From Hydrangea macrophylla (lineage: Eukaryota > Streptophyta > Magnoliopsida > Cornales > Hydrangeaceae), in NCBI GenBank assembly GCA_033977485.1, contig CM066997.1:77966634-78030633 (forward strand): 64,000 nucleotides of DNA, written 5' to 3'. Numbering within the stretch: position 1 is the stretch's first letter; the number at the start of each line of letters is the position of its first letter. This document shows, piece by piece, positions 1 to 12,040 of this stretch. The notes under the pieces are model-generated. The model worked only from the letters and a program-made list of their open reading frames with translations. It was not told the DNA's origin and did no database searches. The translations under genes were made by a program, and so were the position numbers.

Positions 1-129
1 GAAGTCGAGGAAGAGGTAAGCATTGAGGGGATTATCGAAGAGGTCATGTGGACCTCTATCTTTGAGAGGCTACTCCTGAGGGATAGTTTTCCTCTCCCGT
101 TCAATGTTGTCACTCCAAAACTTAAACTC

Positions 130-1135
130 AAAACATTATCGAGCGAGCTCAAGTATGCATTTTTGGGAGAGACTGATAGCTACCCGGTGGTTGTGTCTTC
201 CTGACTTGACACTTTTCAAGAAGGAAAATTGATGAAAATTTTAAAGGAACACAAGAGTTACCTTGGGTGGTGCATTGCTAATTTGAGGGGAATTTTTCCC
301 ACCATTTGCACCAATAGGATATATATGGAGGAGGATGCTAAACTGTCTAGACAAATGCAAAGGCGGTTGAATCCTATGATGAAGGAAGTGGTGATGGTCG
401 AGGTCATCAAGTTGTTGGATAACAAGATTATCTATCCCATTTCCTATAGCGAGTGGGTGAGTCTGACTCAATTGGTTCCCAAAAAGTCAGGAATCATGGT
501 TGTGGAAAATGAGAGTGGTGAGTTGGTTCTTACTCATACTACTATAGGTTGGAGAGTATGCATTGCTTATAGGAAGTTGAACACAGTCACAAGAAAGGAC
601 CACTTTCCCTTGCCCTTCCAAGATCAAGTCTTAGAGAGAATAATCGGGCATAAGCACTATTGTTTTCTTAATGGTTACTCGGGGTAGAATCAAATAAAAA
701 TAGCCCCCGAGGACCAAGAAAAGACCACTTTCACATGTCCCTATGGCACGTTTGTCTATAGGAGAATGTCATTTGGGCTTTGTAATGTACCCATGACATT
801 TCAAAGGTGCATGCTTAGTATTTTAGTGACATGGTTGAAAAACTCCTAGAAGTCTTCATGGATGACTTTAGTGTGTTCGGTGACACCTTCAATGAGTGCC
901 TTGGGAACCTTAAGAAATTTCTCAAGAGATGCATAGAAAAGAACCTCGGGCTTAATTGGGAGAAGTGTCACTTCATGGTGACACAAGGCATTGTTTTGGG
1001 CCATATAGTGTCAAATGAAGGCATGTAAGTCAATAAGGTCAAAATTGATGTCATCTCCAATCTGCCGCCCCCAAAAACTCTTCAGGACATTAGATCATTC
1101 CTAGGTCATGCGGGTTTCTACCAACATTTTATTAA
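130..1135 (+). pseudogene. Athila-like reverse transcriptase, broken
   Basis: The segment 229-687 reads as the RT N-terminal half, including WRVCIAYRKLN (palm motif) and KDHFPLPFQDQ. After a TAG at 685 the same frame continues through FTCPYGTFVYRRMSFGLCN near 730-785. The catalytic region FMDDFSVFG follows in the segment that opens at 831 and ends at TAA 1026, then SNEGM and a short thumb-like stretch with FLGHAGFY near 1098-1125. The catalytic F/Y-x-D-D aspartates are present, but at least three in-frame stops separate the parts. This is a non-functional remnant. Confidence 0.75.
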
Positions 1136-1284
1136 GGATTTTAGCGTAATTTCTAGGCCCATGTGCCAACTTCTCGCTAAAGATATCGCTTTTGAGGGGA
1201 CCTAAGAGTGCCAAGAGGCATTCGATAAGCTTAAAGATGCACTTACCACCACACCCATTATACAAGCTCCCAGTTAGAGTCTTC

Positions 1285-1650
1285 CCTTCGAGCTCATGTA
1301 TGATGCAAGTGACTATGTCGCTGGAGCCTTGTTGGGGCAAAAGAAGGATAAGAGGCCCCACATCATTTACTATGCAAGCCAAACCCTAGATAGTGCCCAA
1401 ATCAACTACTCCACGATGGAGAAAGAGTTGCTTGCCATAGTTTTTGCCTTAGAGAAATTTCGATCGTATGTGATAGGATCCCCGATCATTTATTTTACCG
1501 ACCATGCCGCTCTAAAGTATCTTCTTTCCAATAAAGATGCTAAGGCCCAGCTTATCTGATGGATCCTTCTCTTACAAGAATCTGACCTCTCAATCAAAGA
1601 TAAAAAGGGGGTAGAAAATGTAGTTGCCGATCATTTGTCACGGTTGACAT
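1285..1650 (+). pseudogene. Gypsy RNase H remnant
   Basis: The frame opening at 1296 reads MYDASDYVAGALLGQKKD, which carries the first RNase H aspartate. It continues with YASQTLDSAQINYSTMEKE (the glutamate-bearing helix) and FTDHAALKYLL (the third acidic position). A TGA at 1557 interrupts the frame before the closing gypsy signature NVVADHLSRL, which is readable at about 1618-1645. All key acidic positions are visible, so decay is mostly by stops and small shifts. Confidence 0.72.
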
Positions 1651-1804
1651 TCGATCATGATCATAAAGACCCCTTGCCCATTAGAGAGTGTTTTCTGGAT
1701 GAGCAAATTGCTCAATGTTTTAACCCTCTCGTGGTATGCTGATGTGGTTAACTTCCTTCACCGGCTAACTACCACAAGATTGGTCTACCCAATATAGAAA
1801 GCGA

Positions 1805-2510
1805 TTGATGACCATGGCACGATCATTCTTCGTTGATGATCCGTATGTGTTTAAGTATTGTGCCGATCAAATCATTAGGCGATGTGTCCCTAATGATGAA
1901 ATACCGAGGATGTTGTCTTTTTGCCATGACCATGCTTGCAGAGGTTATTTTTCATCGCAAAAGACCGCATTCAAGATGCTCTATAGTGGTTTATATTGGC
2001 CTACCATCTTTAAGGATGCGCATGCTTATTGCAAAGCATGCCCTCGATGCCAATTACTCGATAAAGTTACCAAAAGGAACTCTATGCCTCTAAACCCCAT
2101 TCTCATAATTGAAGTTTTCAATTATTGGGGGATAGATTTCATGGGTCCCTTCCCTAAATCCAATGGTTATGAATATATTTTGGTGATGGTTGATTACATC
2201 TCCAAAAGGGTAGAAGCCATAGCTACTAGGACCAATGTCCACAAGGTGGTCTTGAAATTGTTAAAAGAACATATCTGGTCCCTGTTCAGAACTCCCAAAG
2301 CTTTGATTAGCGATCAAGGAGTGCACTTTTGCAATTCCCCGTTCACCAGTTTAATGGAGCAATCTGGAAACACCCACAAAGTTTCCACCACATATCACCC
2401 ACAAACCAATGGCCAAGACGAATTGGCTAATCGTGAAATAAAAGGGATCCTAGAAAAGACGGTCGATCCATCTAAAAAGATTGGTCTTTAAGGCTAATCG
2501 ATATGCTCTG
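1805..2510 (+). pseudogene. Gypsy integrase remnant (zinc finger plus catalytic core)
   Basis: This is the longest open segment of the element, about 228 codons. It begins inside the HHCC zinc finger: [15 protein letters not shown], then CKACPRCQ. It then enters the catalytic core with [10 protein letters not shown] (first Asp), [11 protein letters not shown] (second Asp) and [11 protein letters not shown] (catalytic Glu). The family normally continues into a C-terminal domain, but here the frame ends at TAA 2489. Residual C-terminal sequence resumes in 2500-2770, for example KARVKAFHDKWI near 2728. Confidence 0.75.
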
Positions 2511-2769
2511 GGCATATAGGAAGGCTTACAAGATAAATTTGGGAATGTCCCCACACTAGTTATTTTATAGGAAAGTGTGTCATTTACCCATCGAGCTTGA
2601 GCACCATTCTTATTAGGCAATTAAGAAGCTCAACTTCAACGTTAATGAGAGTGGTGAGAAAAAGAAACTCCAACGTAATGAGTTAGAGGAGATTCGAGGT
2701 GAACTCTACGAGAGTTCCAAGGTGTACAAAGCACGTGTTAAGGCTTTTCACGATAAATGGATTGTCCAA

Positions 2770-3740
2770 CACAAGACTGTTCAGGGGGACCGTGGCGCTA
2801 ACCTGTACTCTATCTGTGACACTGACACACGAGTCGACCTCGTGAGCCTCATAATTGCCCACATGATTGCGACTTCAGAAGGTACAAACACCGCTTTGAG
2901 TCTCCCTTTCCCAACCCTTATTACCCGTCTTTGCACTTCCTGTTAGTGCGAAGCCCTAGACTTGGACATAATTAAGAAACCCCCAACCCCTATCGACACC
3001 ACCACTCTTATTCGGAGTGACGCGCAGATCCATGCACAGGCCAAAAGGGCTAGGGTGGAGAAGGGACTGTCAGGGGATCGGGTAAAGGAGGAGGTGGGAC
3101 CCATCTATAATGAGGTGTCCCTATGCCAGTTTTAGTGCCGAGCAGTAGCAGCAGGCACAGGAGCTATAGAGAGTGAGAAGTGATCTCCGGGGATTGACGG
3201 GGGGAATTCGAGCATTTCAGAGGGGATTATTAGAGGGATATCAACATGCTTATGCGTTTCCAGGCCGATTCATTTCACATGTAGTACCCCAGTGCTAATG
3301 TCCCAGACTACATTCGCAACCTGTATGGCGGCGTAGGCGGCTCAAGTACCCGTGCTAGTGGCGATGGGGATGGTGACGATTAGTTGGGAGGAGTGATTAG
3401 CTATCCTTTTTGGACATTTCTGTGGTTGTGATTGATGTACTGATGGTTTCATTTTGGTGATTGGGGATTGTGGACCTTACTTTAGATGATGAGATGTTTG
3501 TTTGGATATGTTGGTTTGGATATGGATATTTTGGACATGTTTTTGTGTATTGACTGTTGGCTTATGCTTATTTTCTTGTATCTCATGTCGTGTCAATATT
3601 TTCTTTTCTTTCTTCTTCTTTGTTGATTCTAATAGTGCAGGTACCAGTAATTATCAATTACTAGCTTCGCTCAGTTCTGGTAATATTGTTTCTCTCCTTG
3701 CACTTTCTATTTTCATTGAGGACAATGTTCAGTCCTAGTT
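2770..3740 (+). pseudogene. Degraded ORF downstream of pol in the Athila-like element
   Basis: The frame at 2722-2946 contains LPFPTLITRLC, and after a TAG a same-frame stretch continues with EALDLDIIKKPPTPIDTTT. This kind of sequence is common in the plant-transposon ORF found beside or after pol in Athila-type elements. It is too decayed to assign a function, and the following 3130-3740 has no credible protein. The family assignment is tentative. Confidence 0.4.
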
Positions 3741-3750
3741 GGAGGGTGTG

Positions 3751-4923
3751 AGAGTTTTCTCTATGATTCATTTTAGTCTCACTTCACTTCTTTCGAAGAA
3801 AAAAAAACCACAAAAACAAAAACTTTGGGCCTTGCCCCGTGTTTCCAATGATTATAGTATAGTTGCTCTATTCTAACACTGAGCGATGATGCTTGTCTCA
3901 AGTTTTCCTTTTGATTTTAATACCTGACACGTGTTGAATCCTACTAGTCCTATAACTATCCCGATTATCGTGAACTTCTTGACTTGTAAATCTTGGATCT
4001 TGGAGAAGCGATTGCATGGTAACTTGTAATAGGATGGTGTTTTAATCCAACTATAACCCGAAAATCAGTCGAAACACTTGGGGAGACTTTTACCCTGTGA
4101 GATTTCGTGTCGTTCTCCATTTTCGAGTGGTACACACAAATTCTCCTTTGTTGAAAATGTATCAAAGTCGTAGTTAATCTCATTGTTTCTTGTTTGATTG
4201 TGCATTAGAGGAAAATCTTGTGAAATATAAAATTCATGGTCGATGTCACATTAGTGGAGAACGAAGAATCACATCACCCCGAGGAAAGAACTTTAGGCCC
4301 CATGAGTCGTGGTGCATACATAGATTTCACACTTTCTTCTAAAAATAAAGTATAATTGAATACATAAGTTATTCTGTTTACCGTCATTGGATCCAATTTT
4401 CTGTCTATGAAATTACTTCGATACCTTTAATAAAAACTAGATCCAAATGCTGTAAATAGAAGTCCTTACTTTAACAAAGTGGTGGAGTCCTTATTAGAAG
4501 GGTTTTGTATATATACACATACACACACACACACACACATGTCTAAATTTAATTATAAGTTCATTGTACCATTTTACTTTAGAGCTAAGACATCCATCTA
4601 TGAATATTAAGTGAAATTTTACTAGAGTAATATGAGTGAAAATTTCCCTTTCGGTAACTTTTAAACAAACTAAGAATCAAATAAGACTTTAAACTCTTGA
4701 CAAAGACTTCTTGGAATTTTTGCCTCAGTTTTCATAACTTAAATAAGTAGAAATATTAAAATGATATAAAAAACAAAAAAAAAATACATCAACATTAATT
4801 AACTCAATTGTTATTGTTATCACGGTGACTGCAACTTGCATGCACAGACCACCCTAGTTTCCCAATAAGGAGGCACACATTCAATACGCCTATACTTGGG
4901 GAAGAATTAGATAATACAAGCAA
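3751..4923. other. Non-coding, AT-rich; no gene seen
   Basis: No protein-like frame or RNA gene could be recognised on either strand. It may contain the unrecognised 3' LTR of the preceding element. The only distinct feature is the dinucleotide tract near 4515. Confidence 0.6.
4515..4539. repeat. (AC)n microsatellite
   Basis: A short AC dinucleotide run follows an AT/AC mixed tract (tatatatacacat). Confidence 0.9.
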
Positions 4924-5175
4924 GTGGTTTGTTTATATCACACGATCGAAAAATCGGCATAAAATGTTTTGTTGTCTTGGGTATAATATTTTTATACTTA
5001 AGCAAAATAACCATAGAAACTATAAAAGTTGTACCTAAGTCACAAAAGTCATACTCAAATCATAAAATATTGCACCCAAGTGGTTTCTATAGTTGTTATG
5101 CTAAGATCTCAAAATATGGTACTCATAATAACAAAACATTATACCCGTTTTAGTCATATGACACAACCAAACCCC
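4924..5175. mobile_element. Fold-back MITE-like element, about 250 bp
   Basis: The left half and the reverse complement of the right half align over most of their length. The left end GTGGTTTGTTTATATCACA pairs imperfectly with the right end read backwards, GGGGTTTGGTTGTGTCATA. Further in, ATGTTTTGTTGTC pairs with ATGTTTTGTTATT, and CCATAGAAAC with CTATAGAAAC. No clear target-site duplication is visible, so the superfamily is not assigned. Confidence 0.5.
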
Positions 5176-5339
5176 TTTATCCTATCATTGAATTCTTCAA
5201 ATTTGTGACATACTGAGTACTAGTACTATATATCTGCTATACTATAAGAACACATAAGCAAGCATGACAAAAAAATATATAAACTTCCACTTATGCCCTT
5301 ATATTTCTCATGAATTACTATTAAAAAAACTAAACAAAA

Positions 5340-6458
5340 CAAAACAAAAATTATGACGGCTAATTACATTTTGGTCAACTTTTTAATTACAGCCCAGTCA
5401 ACTTCATTGCTGCTATTTACAAGTGAATCAACTATATTACGTTTAATTACATTTAGGTTCACAATATGCTTGCTAATTACTTGTTGGTCAACTTTTCATT
5501 TTTAAATTAAATTTCAGTCAACTTAATTGCGGCTATTTACATTTTAGTCAACTTTTTAATGAATTCAGTCAATTTTTTTAATACAAATTTTAAAATCAAT
5601 TTGCTATATTTTGACTATTTGATCTTCAATACCATTTCATATGAATAATTACATTTTAGTTATAAATTGTATATAATAAGTTTAACAGATGTCAACAATA
5701 GGATTAAAATTTAACATTGTCAAACATTTCTACAACATTAAAAGCCATCAACAAAATAAAAAATCATCAAGTTGCCATCAACAAAATTGAAAATTTGTAT
5801 TGGTTCTTTAAAATTTGTAAAATATCAATCTTTTACATGACGTTTGTAGCAAATATTTATAACGAAAGTTGACGCCTTTTAATTTAGTTCAGGACTTCTA
5901 AATTTATAAAATATTACATAAAATTTGAATCCACAGAATAATTTCTATATACAAATTTGAAAATCAATCTATTATACTTCGACTCTTTGGTCTTCAATAC
6001 CATTTCATATGAATAATTACATTTCAGTCAACTTTATGGCTTGAAAATTGTACACAATAATTTAAAAAAAAAAACCTCAACAAAAAGTTTAAAATTAAGC
6101 GTTGTCAATCTTTGTAGAATGCTTATAAATTTAAGAACCATTGTAAAAAAAAAATTGATGGTACACATTTGGTTTGAGGTTTCACAGCATAATTCTTGCC
6201 TACACAACTTATTGGTTAATGATTACTATCTTATAAAGAGCCTTAAGAAGTTAGTCAAATACCATAATATTCCTTTAATATATCATAATTACTCATACAT
6301 CTCTATACCTATATAAGGATATATTGATTTGTGTGAGAGTAATTATGACATTTTTCGTCTTGCTTAGTTAGTCAAATACCATAAATCTATTTACTATAGC
6401 ATAAGTACTCAAACATCTATATTATCTATAGCTATATAAGGATATATTGATTTGTGTG
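5340..6458. repeat. AT-rich degenerate repeat tract with the left half of the insertion target
   Basis: Short phrases recur with variation: attacattt(t/c)agtcaact, gaatcaactatatta, and ataaggatatattgattt. The phrase ggatatattgatttgtgtg occurs at about 6320-6338, where it runs on uninterrupted into agagtaattatgac, and again at 6440-6458, where it is interrupted by the next element. The same family reappears at 21755-22090 and 22580-23283. I see no coding potential. Confidence 0.6.
6454..6458. repeat. Target-site duplication GTGTG, left copy
   Basis: It directly precedes the TGTCAC terminus at 6459. Its partner is at 21755-21759. Confidence 0.75.
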
Positions 6459-9201
6459 TGTCACGACCCATCCCACTATGAACAGAAATAGGACACATGA
6501 CACGCCACCAAGCATTATCCAATTCATTAAAAGATTAAAGGAGTGGAAAAGAACATAAAGAAACTCTTTAAAGCAACGTTCTTTTGAAACACATTGGACT
6601 AAGAGTCCGTATATAAATTTAAAAAGTTAATTATATTTCAAAAGCAAATATATATTAGTTAATAGGAACCCCAAAGGTACCCTAAGAACTAATTAGAACC
6701 TTTAAAAAAATTTCGAGAAGGTAGCAAAGAGTAAGCATGCTTGGGTCATTTCGACCTGTCGAACTGGCCCCTTCGACCTGTCGAATGACCCTATGGCAGA
6801 ATCCTCCGGCACACAGGGTGGTTCGACCAGTCGAATGAGCCCCTTGCAAGATTTTGCCTAGAAGTCATTCAACCTTACAACTTGTAACACTTTAAAACAA
6901 ACGCACTTGATTCCAATCTATTCAAGCTATAACAAAACTACAAGAACATACATAATTCTTGCTAAACTTTGAAGGACAATGTGTGGATACCGGGCTTCCA
7001 CCGCTTTTTGTTTTGTTTTGAAATTCGTTTGATTTTGAATCAAGGAAAGAGAAAAGGTCTGTTGAAAACAGATACAGAGTCGCCACTTGGTCTTTAAGGA
7101 ACCAAGAAACCTAATTTTGACTCACCCAAATGGATAAAGGGCACCGGCCCTTCATAACCAAAGAACTTGGTTCGGGGTTTTGGTACGAGAGAGGAAGGAG
7201 CCTTTGTCGCGACTAAAACACCCTCAACTCGCCCCATCTTTCGACGGGCCTCAATTAGCATCCAAATAATCATCTTATACTATGTACGGTTCGGCAATTA
7301 ATACTATGATAGTATATTACATTACACAAGAAACTTGAAAATGGAAGATCTAAAGATAAAATATCATTCATAAGATCTAAATCAAATATCATGCAATGTA
7401 AAGTGAAAGATCACACAAATAAACCTAGGAAAAATCGTCTAATCACGCATCAAGTAATTAAGTTTCCTTAATCTAAAAGGGACATGAATCGTTATTGAAA
7501 CGAATAAACAAAGAAATCAAAATATGCTTAGCAAGCTAGTATGGTGCATGTTATTCTTTGATAAGAGAAGACCTCTCAATCCCCGGGACGGATGAGAAAG
7601 GATGATTAGATCAAAGGGGAAGCATGAACGGGTGATCGAGTTCATTCCTTATAATCTCCTTAGATTAAGAGTTACAAAAACTCCAAATCTTTGCATGGAT
7701 GCAATGTATGTATCTAGAATGTGCCAAGGTTGTAGTGTGCTTTGTGTTTATGGATTCCTAGAATGACTTAGAAGTCTAAAATGTGTATGAATGGATGGGT
7801 GAAATCAATATGAGATATGTACAAATGTAGTATGAACTACTTCCTAAGATATGAACTAATTTGGAATGCATATGAGCATCAAATCAAAGAATGAAAGTTG
7901 AAATGTACTTGCTGTGAATAGTGGACAGAACAGTAGCATGATCTTTTGGAATTTGCAAAGAGGGGTTAGGAATGTTTTCAATGCATGATTTTTTATGGAG
8001 ATGTTCCTTATTGTGTCTAGAACACAACCCAAAAGTCCAATCTTGAATAGCTATCACAGATTGAGAGAAATTATATAAACAATAGAGGTCACTCAGAAAC
8101 AGAGTTTGTACTGTCGACTGAAATGTTAGAAAATCTTAGAAAATGAAAATGAATGATCTAGAGGCCCATTTTATACAGAAAGTTCCCTAAGACATTGAAT
8201 TTTAAGGGAAAAATAAGTTAGAACCACCCCTTTTGGAAATGTTTTCTGGAAAAGAGGTCGTAAGTTGACCTAGCTGCTGTGACAGCAAAAACAGAATGTT
8301 TGGAAGGAAACTTGGGATCCAAATGGACCATTTCCAAGTACTTCCAAGTCAAACCAAAAATCATGGGTGTTCTCCAATGAGTTAGGAAGACTTTCCAAGT
8401 GGCCTTGCATCCATATGTTGAGTATTGAGTTCTAGAGAAATCTTTGAACTCAACTCACTCACTGTTTTGACTCATTGGTTTGAAGATTTTGGAGAAAACA
8501 AAGTTTTGTTTCTTGAAACCAAATGAGAGGGATTGAGAGGGGTTTTGAAATAGATGTTTTGAAAGCACATTTTCAATACTCAATAAGGATTATAGCCACT
8601 TAAAATGTCAACATTAAACTCATCATCAAGAACCTCCAAGATTGTTGGAGAGATTTATTTTTATTTTTGAACATAACTTCAATACATTTCAAGAATACCT
8701 TGGAAGTATTGAGGTTATGATCATCATCTATCAAACATGTTTTTGAGGTCAAGAGCTACTATCCATAAGGATTCACTCACCCCAAACTTCATGTCATCAC
8801 TTAGATGATGATGAACTAGTAAGTAAATAAAGAAAAGAAAAAGAAATGAGATAAGGAGAGATGAACATATATATAATCAAAGCAAGTAAATAGCAATCAA
8901 TAGATGATAATCAATGTGATTTTGGACTTGTAGCTTGGTGTTTCACTCATAGATTTTGACATTTGGACATGGAAGTAGCTTCCTATCTCATGAATGCTCA
9001 AGAATGAGGGTTGGAGTGGACTTTGAATGTGAAGTATATAGAAGGATGATGGAAGAAAACAAGAATAAAACTCACTTTCTTATGGAAAATCAATGGGAGA
9101 AGCTCCCTTTCTCTCTTCTAAACCTATCTCTATCTCTCTTCTTCTCTACAACTTTTCAAGCTTTGCACTTGGCCCCCCCCAAAATGAAGAGCAATGGAGG
9201 G

Positions 9202-9209
9202 TTTATATA
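9202..9209 (-). promoter_or_regulatory. TATA box of the Tat-type LTR
   Basis: The minus-strand sequence CCTATATAAACCC lies about 1.04 kb inside the LTR start. The equivalent in the truncated LTR is at 19512-19519, so that copy keeps its core promoter. Confidence 0.55.
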
Positions 9210-9750
9210 GGCCAATTTGGGGTGGTTTTGGGGTTTTAGAAGTACTCCCATTGGTCCCAAACAACTGTGAACACAAAACTATGTCGTTTTAACTTTCAAT
9301 TAATCAAATTGGACCCCCAAAAAAATAACAAAAATGGACTCTGCGAGGGTTGGGTGCCGCGGCGGCACTGGGCCAGTGCCGCGGCAGCACTGCTCCTCAG
9401 ACGCCCAGAAATTTACGTTTAGGCCCCCAGAGGTTCCGGTATTCGCGAAAAGGCCCTATTTTGTCCGAAATTCACAAAAAATGCATACGAACTCCAAATT
9501 GAGGTTGTGATATACCGTTGGAAAGGTAATGGAGTCTACTTTACATAAAAAATAGTTCGGGGATAGGTCACTTTGAAAAGTTTTGCGGTATTCGCGATAA
9601 AAGCTGATTTGATCGCCTTTTTCACCTTTGGAAATTCAAAATAAATTCGTTTTAAATCCAGGAATTATGTGCGATATACCGTTGGAAAGCTATTGACCTC
9701 TAGTATCCATGAAAAATATTTGAAAATTGTTTCGGTGCCCCGATTCCAAA

Positions 9751-9948
9751 GTCAAATCTTGGTCAAACTGGTCAAACTTGGGATTCCCGGGAAGTTCTGG
9801 GAACCTCCGGGAGCTCCCAGGAGCCGACGTTTTCGCGTGATTCTCTTTTAAAACTCATTTTAATACTTTTCTAATGATTCTGGTGAATTCGGACGATTTT
9901 GGTCAAACTTGGTCAAACTTGGTCAAACTCTGGTCAAACCTGGTCAAA
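9751..9948 (-). promoter_or_regulatory. W-box-like array in LTR U3
   Basis: On the minus strand TTTGACC recurs. Plus-strand GGTCAAA starts at about 9761, 9769, 9901, 9911, 9921, 9932 and 9942, with one GTCAA at 9751. TTGACC/TTGACT is the known WRKY-factor W-box. The five from 9901 are spaced 10-11 bp, one helical turn. Regulatory function is inference. Confidence 0.45.
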
Positions 9949-10065
9949 CCGATCAACGGGGACTTTCCGGGAACTTCCGGGACTTCCGGGGGTCTATGGG
10001 AGCTGACGATTTCATCAGATTTTACTTAAAAACTCATTTTATTGCTTTTCTTATGACGTAGCATG
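9752..10065 (-). repeat. Internal duplication in LTR U3
   Basis: Two successive blocks share the order: GTCAA repeats, a run of short gggaa-ctccggga-type phrases, an agc(c/t)gacg phrase, then ttaaaactcatttta with cttttct. The blocks are near 9752-9870 and 9899-10055. They have diverged by substitutions and indels. Confidence 0.5.
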
Positions 10066-10246
10066 TTTCCAAAACTTTGGGACTAAATCTGGGAGTTTTC
10101 GGGCTTTCAGGGGTATTTTGGTCATTCTGAGCATTCTGAGAGATAGAGCTGACTTTCGAGAGTCCTTTTGAGTCTTTTACGATCATTGTGAACCACCAAG
10201 CTATGGGTCTCCTAAATCTGATAGCCGACAAAATGGGGTGTCTACA

Positions 10247-10262
10247 GTTTGCCCCTCTTTGG
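10247..10262 (-). other. Polypurine tract of the Tat-type element
   Basis: On the minus strand CCAAAGAGGGGCAAAC abuts the LTR start TGTAGACACC. A G-rich tract in exactly this place is the expected plus-strand primer. Confidence 0.85.
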
Positions 10263-11217
10263 CATGAACTTGCGAGGCAACGCATGTCGCAAGCGAGTGC
10301 CAAAGCTTTGAAGAGACAGGACTTTTTGGAGGCTATAGATTTAGGATAAAAACGTTGCAAAAGATGCAATGATGAAAAAAAGATGCTGAGGTCAGTGCTG
10401 GTCGTGCTCTGCGTGAGCTGCCTACGTATCCCAAGGGGAATCAGACCAGGACGTAGTTCAGGGCACAAAGGAACAAATCACACATGCACAACAAGACATG
10501 TGGATGCTATGCTATGAGGATGATATGCAATGCATGGTTATGATATGAATTGTGTCATGAGTCCTATCATGCCTAGTGTTATGACCCTAGTATGAGCAGG
10601 TGCTGTGGGGTGTGCCACTCCGAGTGGGCTGGTGTTGTGTTAGTATTTGTGACTGTGATGTGGTGGATGACTCGGATAAGGACACCAAGGCTTAGGAGGC
10701 TCAGGGTCTGGGGGCAAAACTTTTGAAACTTGGGAAGTGCGTTTTGCAAACGAGTGAGGCAAATCAGATGTGCTTTATTTAGCAGACGACAGCCAAAGGT
10801 GACCGAGGGATTTTGTGATAAAAAAGGACAGATGAGAAAGCTCATGATGATCAGTGGACACGGATCCTTGAATTGTGAATAGATAGTGCTTGCCCTGGGA
10901 ATCAGGGTGATTTGACTGTGGATGATATTTTCAATCGTTGGCAGATCCTTATGATGACAAGCCGGAGAATCGGTCCGGACTTCTGTTATCTTCTGCAGGG
11001 GATGGTAGGGGACTCTCTGAGAATCTCTCTTCTTGATCGAGAACCAGGATCCATCTCTGAATCTCTCACGGTTGATCAAATCTTTCGGCGCTCAATCCAA
11101 GAGGGCCGATCGGGGCCTCCGGGAGCTGGAGGATAACATACTCTACTAGGAAGAAGGAAATAGGTCCGTTAAATGGGAGTAAAGGTATCATTCTATTTGT
11201 GACAGAGATGATTTGCG
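10263..11217 (-). other. Element 3' region between tandem arrays and PPT; no gene
   Basis: No protein domain is seen. At 10418-10465 a phrase with ctgcctacgtatccc, ggaatcag and cgtagttcag matches the unit of the 102-bp array at 12990-13450, so one diverged unit sits near the 3' end. Long frames here on both strands, such as 10579-11079, have no recognisable motif and I treat them as chance. Confidence 0.55.
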
Positions 11218-11259
11218 GTGGTTTGACACTGATGGAGGGTGATAAACAATGGACTTATG

Positions 11260-12040
11260 ATGAAAGAAGGTCATCAACGGCCACTCATGGACTTATGTTG
11301 CAACGAAGAAAGATCAAACAGCCACTCATGGACTTATGTTGCTAGGAGAAAGAAGATCATCAACAGCCACTCATGGACTTATGTTGCATGAAGAAAGATG
11401 ATCAACAACCACTCATGGACTTATGTTGCATGAAGAAAGACTGAAGATCAACAGCCACTCATGGACTTATGTTGCTATGATGAAAGAAGATCATCAACAG
11501 CCACTCATGGACTTATGTTGCATGAACGAAGATGATCAACAGCCACTCATGGACTTATGTTGCATGAAGAGAGGAAGATCATCAACAGCCACTCATGGAC
11601 TTATGTTGCATGAAGAAAGATGAAGGATCAACAGCCACTCATGGACTTATGTTGCTAGGATGAAAGAAGATCATCAACAGCCACTCATGGACTTATGTTG
11701 CATGAAGAAAGATGAAGGATCAATAGCCACTCATGGACTTATGTTGCATGAAGAAAGAAGATCATCAACAGCCACTCATGGACTTATGTTGCATGAAGAA
11801 AGGAAGATCATCAACAGCCACTCATGGACTTATGTTGCATGAAGAAAGATGAAGGATCAACAGCCACTCATGGACTTATGTTGCTAGGATGAAAGAAGAT
11901 CATCAACAGCCACTCATGGACTTATGTTGCATGAAGAAAGATGAAGGATCAACAGCCACTCATGGACTTATGTTGCATGAAGAAAGATGAAGGATCAACA
12001 GCCACTCATGGACTTATGTTGCATGAAGAAAGATGATTTA
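11260..12040 (-). repeat. Tandem array of about 17 units, period about 41-47 bp
   Basis: The core ccactcatggacttatgttg recurs 17 times, starting at 11281, 11322, 11367, 11409, 11455, 11501, 11542, 11589, 11635, 11681, 11727, 11772, 11818, 11864, 11910, 11956 and 12002. The spacers are variants of catgaagaaagatgaaggat and ctaggatgaaagaag. Long open frames across it result from the repetition. It lies in the untranslated region of the Tat-type element. Confidence 0.95.

Larger units (their letters stand above)
1..3750 (+). mobile_element. Decayed Athila-like Ty3/gypsy retrotransposon, 5' end outside the window
   Basis: Recognisable pol domains follow in the order RT, RNase H, integrase, which is the Ty3/gypsy order. 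The RT motif VFMDDFSVFG near 855-885 and the pre-RT motif LKYAFLGE near 150-175 resemble the plant Athila lineage. The frame is broken repeatedly (TGA about 202, TAG 685, TAA 1026, TGA 1557, TAA 2489) and drifts between frames, so no functional polyprotein remains. After integrase comes a second degraded coding stretch and then a purine-rich segment near 3738-3752 that could be the old polypurine tract. I could not delimit a 3' LTR. Lineage assignment is from motif recognition only. Confidence 0.75.
6982..10246 (-). repeat. Complete LTR (3' LTR in element orientation), 3265 bp
   Basis: On the minus strand it begins TGTAGACACCCC at 10246 and ends GTATCCACA at 6982. It matches 17292-19899 over about 2.6 kb with 14 substitutions and one 1-bp indel by eye, about 0.5% divergence. 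A TATA-like TATATAAA lies on the minus strand at 9202-9209, so 9210-10246 is probably U3 and the rest R/U5. The portion 9589-10246 exists only in this copy. The frame at 8956-9210, repeated at 19266-19520, is an LTR shadow and not a gene. Confidence 0.9.

Noticed and set aside
10579..11079. 166-codon minus-strand frame in the Tat element 3' region
   Set aside because: Composition is not protein-like and no motif is recognised. It could be chance in an untranslated region.
11260..12040. CRISPR-like look of the 17-unit array
   Set aside because: The genome is eukaryotic, the intervals between cores are variants of two spacers rather than unique, and there are no cas genes.
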